A stretch of DNA of 64,000 nt, taken from assembly GCF_001412535.1 (NCBI RefSeq), contig NZ_CP011774.1, positions 1,297,501-1,361,500 on the forward strand. Reading direction: 5' to 3'. A model generated the notes under the pieces. The model was not told the origin of the DNA, made no database searches, and saw nothing but the letters and a program-made list of their open reading frames with translations. The position numbers and the translations under genes were made by a program. This DNA is from Limnohabitans sp. 63ED37-2. GTDB taxonomy: Bacteria > Pseudomonadota > Gammaproteobacteria > Burkholderiales > Burkholderiaceae_C. Shown in pieces: positions 35,144 through 43,129 of the stretch. Each line of letters begins with the position of its first letter. Positions within the stretch are counted from its first letter, which is position 1.

Positions 35144-36940
35144 TCACGCCACATAAGAAAGCACCCGCTTGATGAGCAAATTGCGGTTGAAGGGTTTGAG
35201 CATGCTCTCGTTCATGCCAGACGCCAGGCACCGCTCCAGTTCGTCTTTGTCACCGTTGGCGGTGAGCGCAATGATCGGGGTCGAGCGTTGGGGCTCGGGA
35301 AGCTCGGTGCGGATTTTTCGGGTCGCGGTCTGGCCATCCATTTCCGGCATCAGCAGGTCCATCAAAATCACATCAAAGCCCTCGCCATCGCGCACGGCTT
35401 CATAGGCTTGGAGGCCGTCCTCCACTTCGGTGATCCGCGCTCGCGGCAAGTGTCGGCGCAGCTGAAGGGAGACAATTTGGCGGTTCAAGGGGTTGTCATC
35501 GGCGATCAGGATGCGGATCACTTGGTCGCTGCTGCTGTCTTCCTCGGGTGCAGGCAGGGTGTGGGACGGGGCTTGGCTCAGCGGGCAGGGCAGCAGGACA
35601 TGGAAGGTGGTGCCCACGCCCAGTTCGCTGTGCAGCCCGATGCTGCCGCCCATGGCTTCGACCAGCCCTTTGGTGATCGACAGGCCCAGCCCATTACCCC
35701 CAAAACGACGGGCAATGCTGTCGTCCACCTGCGAAAAGCTTTGATAGACCCGGTGCTGCAAATCCGGCGCAATGCCAATGCCGGTGTCCCGGACCGCCAG
35801 CCGCAAGGGCACAGTACCTTGGGGCTCGCCGTCTTCGGCCAGGACGCTGCAATGCAAATCGACCTCACCTTGCGCCGTGAATTTGATGGCGTTGCCGAGC
35901 AAATTGACCAAGATCTGAGTCAACCTGTGGCTGTCGCCCTTGACCCATGTGGGCACGTTGGGGTCGATGTGCAGGGTGTACCGCAGGGGTTTGCTTTCTG
36001 CGCGGCGCTTGAGCAACTGGAAGGCCGTGTTCAAGGTGTCGTGCAGGTTAAAAGGCTCTTGCACCACCTGAAGCCGTCCGGATTCCATCTGGGCATGGTC
36101 CAGCAGGTCGTTGATGATGGTTAGCAGGTGCTCCCCCGATTTCTGGATGTCCTCCATCTTGGTGCGCACCTCAGCATCCAGTTTTTTGTCATGCTGAATC
36201 AGGTCGGCCAACCCCAAGATGGCGTTCATCGGGGTGCGCAACTCGTGGCTGACAGAGGCCACGAACAGGTCTTTTTGTTGCTGTGTTTGTTGGAGTTTTT
36301 TGGTGAGTTGGCGCAACTGGCGTCGTTGTTGTTGGGTGCGTTGCAGCCGCTCGTTGCGAACGTTGTTCAAGCGAAACAACAACGCCAACTGCATGCCAAA
36401 AATCACAATGGCCATCATCAAGTGCCAATGGATCAGGTCCTGCGGCATGATTTGAAGCGCCATTTCGCCGCCCAACAGGGCGTACACATACAAGCCCACA
36501 ATGAGCAGCCAGCCGGCAGCCAAACCGGCTAAGCGAGCCCGCGGCTTGGTTGCCAGCACTGCGGGCAAAGAGGCCAAAGCAAGCCAGCTGATGGTGGCCG
36601 AGTAGATCCCGCCGGTTAGCCAGGTGATGGCAAAGGCCTGAGACAGTGTCAAAACCTGCAAAGCGGTGATCAAGCGGCTGAGCCGCACCCCGGCCATGCG
36701 CAACCCCCCCAAGATCACCATGGCCAAGATGCCCAGTGCGTTGGCCAGTAATCCGTCGTGGAACTGCACGCCCCAGGACACCAGGGCAAAAGCGGCATAG
36801 CCGATGGTCAGGATCAACAGGAACGAAAAGAACAGCCACTCGCGCTCGTTGTCCATCGGCTGTCGCCACCAGGGACGCAAGAAGCCGAAACCAGAGGTGC
36901 TCAGGGTGGGATCAATGGAAGGAGTGGTGGCAGATAACAT
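35144..36940 (-). CDS. Hybrid sensor histidine kinase with receiver domain
   Basis: A 598-residue hybrid kinase. Residues about 35-190 form five or six membrane helices of a MASE-like sensor, a short coiled coil (NERLQRTQQQRRQLRQL) leads to HisKA with the phospho-His about H232 (SHELRTPMN), then HATPase_c (NAIKFTAQGEVDL, GNGLGLSITKG) and a receiver whose phospho-acceptor is about D528 (ILMDLLMPEMDG). No partner regulator with a DNA-binding domain is adjacent, so output may pass through a phosphorelay elsewhere. Confidence 0.94.
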   Translation of the reverse strand: MLSATTPSIDPTLSTSGFGFLRPWWRQPMDNEREWLFFSFLLILTIGYAAFALVSWGVQFHDGLLANALGILAMVILGGLRMAGVRLSRLITALQVLTLSQAFAITWLTGGIYSATISWLALASLPAVLATKPRARLAGLAAGWLLIVGLYVYALLGGEMALQIMPQDLIHWHLMMAIVIFGMQLALLFRLNNVRNERLQRTQQQRRQLRQLTKKLQQTQQQKDLFVASVSHELRTPMNAILGLADLIQHDKKLDAEVRTKMEDIQKSGEHLLTIINDLLDHAQMESGRLQVVQEPFNLHDTLNTAFQLLKRRAESKPLRYTLHIDPNVPTWVKGDSHRLTQILVNLLGNAIKFTAQGEVDLHCSVLAEDGEPQGTVPLRLAVRDTGIGIAPDLQHRVYQSFSQVDDSIARRFGGNGLGLSITKGLVEAMGGSIGLHSELGVGTTFHVLLPCPLSQAPSHTLPAPEEDSSSDQVIRILIADDNPLNRQIVSLQLRRHLPRARITEVEDGLQAYEAVRDGEGFDVILMDLLMPEMDGQTATRKIRTELPEPQRSTPIIALTANGDKDELERCLASGMNESMLKPFNRNLLIKRVLSYVA

Positions 36941-37076
36941 GATGTTTATATGAATACCAAATGCTACATTAGATTCATTTAAAGCTTTCGGCGACTTGTT
37001 AGCAAGCTCTCAAACGCTTGGAATTGACGAGGCACAATCGGAATGCTTTTTTAGATGGTTCTTTTCAAGGTAATCA

Positions 37077-37709
37077 ATGGGTTTGCAAACGTGGTGGCTT
37101 TTTGTGCTGATGACTTTTGTGGTGTCGGCCACGCCGGGGCCCAACATGCTCTTGGTCATGAGCCACGGTGCCCGTTTTGGACTGCGACCCGCCATCTGGA
37201 CCATGTCCGGCTGCATGACTGCTCTGATCGGCATGGTCAGCATTTCAGCCGCAGGTGTCGGGGCTTTGCTGCACAGCTTTCCTGCTGTGTTTGACGCGCT
37301 GCGCTATCTGGGGGCGGCTTACTTGGCCTATTTGGGCTACAACTTGTGGTGTGCGGGCGTGCCCACGGGTGATGCGCCCACCAGTGCGGCTGTGACCGAA
37401 GAGGGCCAACGCAGTGCGGGCTCTTTTTATCGTCAGGGGCTGGCGGTGGCGGCGAGCAATCCCAAGGCCATTGTGTTTGCAGCGGCGTTTTTCCCGCAGT
37501 TCATCCAAGCCGATCGGCCTGCGGGCCTGCAGTTTGCGGTTTTGTTGATCACCTTCACCGTCATCGAGGTCAGTTGGTACCTGATCTACGCCCTGAGTGG
37601 TCACAAGTTGTCACGCTTTTTGCACCAAGGCCATGTGATGAAAAACTTCAACCGCGTCACGGGTGGCGTATTTGTGGGCTTTGCCGCTTTGATGGCCGCC
37701 AGCCGCTGA
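37077..37709 (+). CDS. LysE-family amino acid exporter
   Basis: A 210-residue membrane protein with about six helices and the LysE/RhtB signature near the N-terminus (VSATPGPNMLLVMSHGARFG). The family exports basic amino acids or homoserine/threonine lactones, but substrate cannot be read from sequence. CAAGG at about 37065 serves as the ribosome site. It is divergent from the hybrid kinase across an AT-rich 136-base spacer. Confidence 0.9.
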   Translation: MGLQTWWLFVLMTFVVSATPGPNMLLVMSHGARFGLRPAIWTMSGCMTALIGMVSISAAGVGALLHSFPAVFDALRYLGAAYLAYLGYNLWCAGVPTGDAPTSAAVTEEGQRSAGSFYRQGLAVAASNPKAIVFAAAFFPQFIQADRPAGLQFAVLLITFTVIEVSWYLIYALSGHKLSRFLHQGHVMKNFNRVTGGVFVGFAALMAASR

Positions 37710-37766
37710 AGTTCTTGGGGGTGTTGCGGCCTTCTCGGCTTTGCCCCCGCTAACTGTGCGCCAATC

Positions 37767-37775
37767 TGTGGATAA
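37767..37775. promoter_or_regulatory. Single consensus DnaA box
   Basis: TGTGGATAA matches the consensus DnaA box reverse complement exactly, in the spacer between LysE and the B12 radical SAM gene. It is alone, with no AT-rich unwinding region or replication gene near, so it is not evidence of an origin. Confidence 0.4.
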
Positions 37776-37847
37776 GCCCATGAACAAGCGCTGAAACCCG
37801 CATGCCTGTGGCCTTGGCAGCGGTTGCCTGAAAATTAAGCAGTGGCT

Positions 37848-39824
37848 TCAACCCAGCGCTTTGGCAATCTTGTGGCGCGGCACGGTGGTTTTGGGGCACT
37901 GCCCCTTGGGCAGCTCAAACCACTGGCGCACATCGTTTTCTACGCCTACGCCGTGCATGAAGTTGTAGATGGCTTTTTTAAGGCCCTGGCCCAGCAGGTC
38001 GTGGTCCACGCCCGGGGGCATGGGGGTGGGGTCGACAAAGCCCACATCGTTTTTGGCAAACGTGCCTTCGGGCAGGGGCAAGAGCGTCACGCCATAGGCC
38101 TCGGGGTTTCGGCCCACGGGTGAATGCACGGTGCAGACAAAGCGGTGGAAAAAGCCGCTGTGGATGCAGCCGTTTTCAAACAGCTGGCGCACGTATTCGA
38201 GCGCGTCCACCGTGTCTTGCACGGTTTGTGTGGGAAAGCCGTACATCAGGTAGGCGTGGACCAGCACGCCCGCATCGGCAAAGCCTTTGGTGACCTGCGC
38301 CACCTGCTCCACCGAGACACCTTTTTTCATCAGGCTGAGCAAGCGGTCCGACGCGACTTCGAGCCCGCCCGACATGGCAATGCAGCCGCTTTGCGCCAGC
38401 AGCTCGCACAGCCCGGGGGTGAAGGTTTTCTCAAAGCGGATGTTGCCCCACCACGAGATCTGCACACCACGGCGTAGCAGCTCTTCGGCCAGGGCCTTGA
38501 GTGCTTTGGGTGGTGCGGCCTCGTCCACAAAGTGAAAGCCGGTCTGGCCCGTCTCGGCCACGATCTGCTCGATGCGGTCCACCAGCGTGCTGGCCTGCGC
38601 GGTTTCGTAGCGGCTGATGTAGTCCAGGCTCACGTCGCAAAAGCTGCATTTCTTCCAGTAGCAACCGTGCGCCACGGTGAGCTTGTTCCAGCGCCCGTCG
38701 CTCCACAAGCGGTTCATGGGGTTGAGCATGTCCAGCAGTGACAGGTATTTGTGCAGCGGCAAACCGTCCCAAGTGGCCGTGCCCACCTCTTCAAACGGGA
38801 TGTCGGGCTCTTGCAGGTTGATGTACTGCACCTGGCCTGTGTCATTCCTGATGAAGGTGCGCTGCAGGCGCTGCATGCTGCGCTGGCCTTGCAGGTACTC
38901 AATCAGGCTGAGCAGTGGGCGCTCGCCGCCGTCGAGCGTGACGAAATCCACATGGTCGAACACGCGGGCGTCTTTGAGGTCACGCAGTTCCGTGTTCACA
39001 AAGCCGCCGCCCAAGCCAATGCGGATGTGCGGGTGAGCACGCTTGATGCATTGGGCGATGCGAAACGCCGCATAGACCGAACCGGGAAAGGGCACCGACA
39101 GCAACACCAGTGTCGGCTGGTGGCGCTCTATGGCTTGCAATGCCAAGCGCTCCAACGTGGTGTCGATCAGGTTGGGTGATTCAGCCAAAGCCTCGGCCAG
39201 CGCATCAAAGCTGGGCTGGCTGGCCGCTAGGCGCTCGGCGTAGCGCACGAATTCAAAGCCTTCGTCCACGGCGTCGCGCAGCACATCGGCCAGGTCGTTC
39301 AGGTACAGCGTGGCCAAGTGCCGGGCGCGGTCGGTCTGGCCCAGTGCGCCAAAGGCCCAGCCGATCGGGTCGCCTGTGCCGTCGTCTTCGTAGGCGTCGA
39401 GTGCCGCAAACCGTGGGCCTTCGGGCAAAAAGCCACGGCCTGCGATGCGGTGGCTGAGCGTGCTGTCGCGGCCCTGCAAAAACGCGATCACCGGGTCGAT
39501 GCTGACGGCGTAGTCGTTGAAGTGGTCGAGGAAGAAATTCACCGGGCCCGAGCGTTCTTCGACGGGTAAAGCGAGCGCCGCGTCGCGCAGGTCGGCCAGC
39601 CCTTGTTTGTTCAGCAAGGCCAGCACCGTGGCGAGCGCCAGGTCTTCTTGAACCGCATCAAAACCCCGCGAACGCAAAAAACCCGTGAGATAAGCCGTGG
39701 ACGGGTATGGCGTGTTGAGCTGCGTCATCGGCGGGATGAGGCTCAATACTTTGAACGGGGCGGGGCTGGGCATCTGGCGAATGGTTTTTGCAAAATTGGT
39801 TGGATTATCAACGGGCGCAGGCAT
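37848..39824 (-). CDS. B12-binding-type radical SAM protein
   Basis: A 658-residue radical SAM protein. The cluster motif CxxxCxxC reads HGCYWKKCSFCD and the N-terminal 250 residues carry a B12-binding-like fold (MTQLNTPYPSTAYLTGFL). The family is annotated B12-binding domain-containing radical SAM protein with no known reaction. It stands alone between LysE and the J-domain gene. I chose the ATG at 39824 because GCAGGTGGAC precedes it; ATGs at 39836 and 39773 are also in frame. Confidence 0.85.
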   Translation of the reverse strand: MPAPVDNPTNFAKTIRQMPSPAPFKVLSLIPPMTQLNTPYPSTAYLTGFLRSRGFDAVQEDLALATVLALLNKQGLADLRDAALALPVEERSGPVNFFLDHFNDYAVSIDPVIAFLQGRDSTLSHRIAGRGFLPEGPRFAALDAYEDDGTGDPIGWAFGALGQTDRARHLATLYLNDLADVLRDAVDEGFEFVRYAERLAASQPSFDALAEALAESPNLIDTTLERLALQAIERHQPTLVLLSVPFPGSVYAAFRIAQCIKRAHPHIRIGLGGGFVNTELRDLKDARVFDHVDFVTLDGGERPLLSLIEYLQGQRSMQRLQRTFIRNDTGQVQYINLQEPDIPFEEVGTATWDGLPLHKYLSLLDMLNPMNRLWSDGRWNKLTVAHGCYWKKCSFCDVSLDYISRYETAQASTLVDRIEQIVAETGQTGFHFVDEAAPPKALKALAEELLRRGVQISWWGNIRFEKTFTPGLCELLAQSGCIAMSGGLEVASDRLLSLMKKGVSVEQVAQVTKGFADAGVLVHAYLMYGFPTQTVQDTVDALEYVRQLFENGCIHSGFFHRFVCTVHSPVGRNPEAYGVTLLPLPEGTFAKNDVGFVDPTPMPPGVDHDLLGQGLKKAIYNFMHGVGVENDVRQWFELPKGQCPKTTVPRHKIAKALG

Positions 39825-39924
39825 GTCCACCTGCATTCATGGGGGTACTCACCTTCAGGAACTGGCTTTCAGGGCGTTAACATCCAGCAGCACCGACAGC
39901 GACTGTCCGATTGAATGTCATCCG

Positions 39925-41085
39925 ATGACCCCCTTGCCAGAAACACGCCCAGACGCTGCCACGTCCTTGTCTGCCTTGATGGTTCAGTCCAGCACGCAGG
40001 CCCCGCTGACCCGTGCACAGCAGCGTTTCAACGATTTGCTGGCCCAGATCGAGCGGCTATCGGGACAGATTCAGCGACTTGAAGCCTGGTCACACAAGCA
40101 CCGTTATGCGCACATTCAGTCCCTGCGCGAGTCGGTGCAGCTGGCGCAAACGCACCGCAAAAGCCTGCTGCTTTTTGTGCATGAACGCCTGCAAACCGCA
40201 GACCTCACTGACCGGCAGCAACGCATGGCACGGGGCATGGTGCGAGGCTTGATCGACCATTTGGCGCCCATGGCCGACCCGCAAGTACAGGCGCTGGCCG
40301 ATGTGTATGTGAGCGAAGAGGACACCCAAGAAGCGGCCGAGGAGCAGGCCGAGGCGGCGCAGCGACTGCGCGAGCGCATCGAAGAAGCTCTGGGCCAGCC
40401 CATTGAAAAGCCCGATCAGTACCAGACGCCTGAAGAGATGATGCAAGCGGGCATGCGCCAATGGCAGCGCCAGCAAGAGGCCGACGAGCAGCGCAAAGCG
40501 GCCAAGCGTGCCGCCCGAAAAGCGCAAAAACAAGCCCAAAAGAAAAGCGCAACAGCCGACAAAGGCGAGCTGCCACCCGCCATGCTGCGCGAGGCCGATG
40601 CCAAAAGCGCCATCCGCACCGTGTTTCGCCAGCTGGCCAGTGCCCTGCACCCGGACCGTGAGCCTGATGAGCAAGAGCGACTGCGCAAGACTGCGCTGAT
40701 GAGCGAAGTGAATGCCGCTTATGAAAAAAACGACCTGAGCACTTTGCTGCGCCTGCAACTGCAGGTCACGCAGGTCAAGCCGGGCGGTGCCGCCCGCATG
40801 GCCGATGCCCAGCTGATGGCCATGGCTTTTTTGCTGAAGGAGCAAGTGGCCGCCCTGGAGGACGATTTAGACCAATTGCAAAGCCGCCTCAGCCGGGAGT
40901 TGTGCTTGACGGTGCGGGCCGATGCCGATGAGGCGTCGATGTCGCAAGGCTTGCAACGCATTCAGGCCGACCAGCGGCACAGCGCCGACAGCCTGCAGGC
41001 CGATTTACGGCGGATTCAAAACGATGCCGAATTCAAGCGCTGGCTGAAAGAGCAGTGGCAGTTGGCTAAAGCCACTTCTGCATGA
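39925..41085 (+). CDS. C-terminal-J-domain-like protein of unknown function
   Basis: A 386-residue, highly charged, helical protein. HPD of a J-domain-like helix-loop lies at about 242-244 (ASALHPDREPDEQERLRKT), preceded by a Glu/Gln/Arg/Ala coiled-coil region (EEQAEAAQRLRERIEEALG) and an Arg/Lys/Ala patch (AAKRAARKAQKQAQKK). There is no Gly/Phe or zinc region of classical DnaJ. The J motif is known to stimulate Hsp70. The start at 39925 lacks a strong ribosome site. Its 3' end overlaps the GNAT gene on the other strand by 20 bases. Confidence 0.75.
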   Translation: MTPLPETRPDAATSLSALMVQSSTQAPLTRAQQRFNDLLAQIERLSGQIQRLEAWSHKHRYAHIQSLRESVQLAQTHRKSLLLFVHERLQTADLTDRQQRMARGMVRGLIDHLAPMADPQVQALADVYVSEEDTQEAAEEQAEAAQRLRERIEEALGQPIEKPDQYQTPEEMMQAGMRQWQRQQEADEQRKAAKRAARKAQKQAQKKSATADKGELPPAMLREADAKSAIRTVFRQLASALHPDREPDEQERLRKTALMSEVNAAYEKNDLSTLLRLQLQVTQVKPGGAARMADAQLMAMAFLLKEQVAALEDDLDQLQSRLSRELCLTVRADADEASMSQGLQRIQADQRHSADSLQADLRRIQNDAEFKRWLKEQWQLAKATSA

Positions 41086-41548
41086 AGCTGGCCTGGCCCG
41101 CTGCGGGGTCGAGCGCATAAGGCTCAAAGCCAAAGCCCAAATAACTTTTTAAGGCCCGCGAGTTGCCCGTCAGCACTTCCAAGGTGAGCTTGCAGCAGCC
41201 GCGACTTTTGGCGTGCTGCTCGGCAGCCGCCAGCAAAGCCTGGCCCACCCCCGTACCCCGGTGGCCAGGGAGCACGGCGATGTCGTGGATGTTCATCAGG
41301 GGCCGCGCTTTGAAGGTCGAATAGCCCTCGATGCAATTGACCAGACCCACAGGCGCCTTGTCCAGCCAGGCGATGAAACTGGCCGCATCGGTGCGTGCGG
41401 CCAGGTCGTCACACAGGCGGGCTTTCACATCCTGAGCCAATGGCTCGCCACCGCCCATCGGGTCTTGGGCATAGGCGTCCAAAAGCATCACCAAGGCTTG
41501 GCGGTGCGTGGGGTTTTGGTAGTCAACGGGCAGGACGTGAAGTGTCAT
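41066..41548 (-). CDS. GNAT-family N-acetyltransferase
   Basis: A 160-residue GCN5-type acetyltransferase. The acetyl-CoA loop is LPGHRGTGVGQALLAA (Q/RxxGxG/A) near the middle, and the fourth beta strand region ends FGFEPYA. The start MTLHVLPVD at 41548 lies two bases after the dadA stop, so it is probably translated from the dadA transcript and therefore under the same riboswitch. The acetyl acceptor is unknown. Confidence 0.87.
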   Translation of the reverse strand: MTLHVLPVDYQNPTHRQALVMLLDAYAQDPMGGGEPLAQDVKARLCDDLAARTDAASFIAWLDKAPVGLVNCIEGYSTFKARPLMNIHDIAVLPGHRGTGVGQALLAAAEQHAKSRGCCKLTLEVLTGNSRALKSYLGFGFEPYALDPAAGQASFMQKWL

Positions 41549-41550
41549 GG

Positions 41551-42810
41551 TCAGGCAGCGGCAGGGGTCATGAAAGAGTGCACATTGTCCTGCATCGCGG
41601 CCATCACATGGCCCGCCAATTGATGCGCTGTGATGGCGCTCAGCGTCCAGCCCAGGTGGCCGTGGCCAGTGTTGTAGAACACGTTGGCTTTTTTGCCCGC
41701 ACCCACGCGCGGCAGCATGTTGGGCATCATGGGGCGCAGGCCAGCCCATGGCACCACCTTGCGGGTGTCGATGCCTGGGAAGCACTGGTTGACCCACTGA
41801 ATCAATGGCTGGATGCGGTCGGCGCGGATGTCCAGGTTGATGCCATTGAACTCGGCCGTGCCCGCCACGCGGAAGCGGTCATCACCCAAGCGGCTGGTGA
41901 CGAGCTTGGTCTCGTCGTCGAGCAGGCTGACCTGCGGCGCGGCGGCTTGGCTGGCACCGTCGGGCAGGTTCACGGTGATCGAGTAGCCCTTGACGGGGTA
42001 GATGTTCAGGCGGTCTCCCAGCTGCGCGGCCAAACGGCGACCATGCACGCCAGCACAAATCACGATGCCGTCAAAGGTCAGCGAGTCGGTATCGCCGGCA
42101 TGTTTGACCTGCACAAAAGCGCTTTGGCCGTTGGCGGCCACGCTCAGGACTTCGTGCTCGTTGAGAATATTGACGCCCAGGCGCTCGCAAGCTTTGGCCA
42201 GGCCGTAGGTGAACTTGTGGATGTCACCTGTGGAGTCGCTCTCGGTGAAATAGCCACCGTAGTAGTTGCCGTGCAGGGTGGGCTCGATGGCCTTGATCTC
42301 TTCGGGCGTCACCGCGCGGCGGGGCAGGCCACCCTGGGCCAGCAGCTTGGAGACTTGACCTGCATGGTCAAAGCCCTTTTTGTCGCGGTAAAAGTGCAGG
42401 ATGCCTTCGCGCTTGTGGTCGAACTCGATGCCCTCGGCCTTGGCCCAGGCAAAGTGGTGCTCGCGCGATTCGATGGCCAGCTGCGCGGTGGCGATGGTGT
42501 TCTCACGGTACTTGGGCATGGCGGCCATGAACTCGGCCATCCAGCTGAGTTTGTGCCAGGTGGGGGTGGGGTTCATCAACAAGGGCGCGTCATTTTTGAA
42601 CATCCACTTCAGGCCCTTGATGATGGTCGAGGGGTGCGTCCAGACCTCGGCGTTGGAGGCCGAGAGCTGGCCGCCGTTGGCATAAGACGTTTCCATGCCG
42701 GGGTAGCGGTTTTTTTCGATCAGGGTGACCTGGATGCCTTGCTGGGCCAGGGCGTAGGCGGAGGTAACGCCGGTGATGCCGCCGCCAATGATGACCATGT
42801 GCTTTTTCAT
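41551..42810 (-). CDS. dadA: D-amino acid dehydrogenase small subunit
   Basis: DadA oxidises D-alanine and other D-amino acids to 2-oxo acids, passing electrons to the respiratory chain. The 419-residue protein starts MKKHMVIIGGGITGVTSAYAL, with the FAD loop at about residues 7-14 and the DAO fold through to NTGHGHLGWTLSAI near the C-terminus. The ATG at 42810 has GAGAG upstream. A tandem glycine riboswitch precedes it, which raises the possibility that it acts on glycine or sarcosine. That is inference. Confidence 0.88.
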   Translation of the reverse strand: MKKHMVIIGGGITGVTSAYALAQQGIQVTLIEKNRYPGMETSYANGGQLSASNAEVWTHPSTIIKGLKWMFKNDAPLLMNPTPTWHKLSWMAEFMAAMPKYRENTIATAQLAIESREHHFAWAKAEGIEFDHKREGILHFYRDKKGFDHAGQVSKLLAQGGLPRRAVTPEEIKAIEPTLHGNYYGGYFTESDSTGDIHKFTYGLAKACERLGVNILNEHEVLSVAANGQSAFVQVKHAGDTDSLTFDGIVICAGVHGRRLAAQLGDRLNIYPVKGYSITVNLPDGASQAAAPQVSLLDDETKLVTSRLGDDRFRVAGTAEFNGINLDIRADRIQPLIQWVNQCFPGIDTRKVVPWAGLRPMMPNMLPRVGAGKKANVFYNTGHGHLGWTLSAITAHQLAGHVMAAMQDNVHSFMTPAAA

Positions 42811-42871
42811 GAAGCTTCTCTCGTTGATGCGTCTCAAACGGTTGGACACGCTGCGCACCGGATGTGCGTGG

Positions 42872-43088
42872 CATGACCCCCTCTGTTTGAAACCTGAGAG
42901 ATTCACCGAACCCTGTTCGGCTTGCTCCTGCGGTGGACCCCGGTGACGAACCGGGGGCGCTCTTCAGAGTGTGTGGCGCCTCATCCGGGGATGGGGGCCA
43001 GCCTGCATCGGTCCTTTTGCCTGAGAGTTTCCGGGGCGGTTGCTCCTTCGGCGCTGTCAGCTGCTGCTGACAGTCTCTCCCGATGCGG
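42872..43088 (-). promoter_or_regulatory. Tandem glycine riboswitch upstream of dadA
   Basis: Read on the minus strand, the first aptamer has GGGAGAGAC, GCCGAAGGAGCAA and CTCTCAGGCAAAAGGACC, and a P1 stem made by GCATCGG (43080-43086) with CCGATGC (43005-43011). The second aptamer repeats GCAGGAGCAAGCC and GAATCTCTCAGG with a less complete 3' part, the AAAAGGAC core being lost. This is the classic two-aptamer layout. No terminator with a T run follows before dadA, so control may be on translation. The region also covers most of the 319-base gap between gcvP and dadA. Confidence 0.88.
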
Positions 43089-43129
43089 GATTTTTTGTTT
43101 TGAGGCGGTGGTCTTTCCTGGTGTGTGGA

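Noticed and set aside
37767..37775. Replication origin from a DnaA box
   Set aside because: A single box without clusters, AT-rich unwinding region or dnaA/dnaN genes. One match is expected by chance in a window of this size or near it.
41395..42876. A 493-residue plus-strand frame
   Set aside because: Antisense to dadA and the GNAT gene, no motifs, composition typical of shadows.
43080..43100. Plus-strand terminator CCCGATGCGGG with ATTTTTT
   Set aside because: The stem is only four bases and it overlaps the P1 stem of the minus-strand riboswitch, which explains it better. No plus-strand gene ends there.
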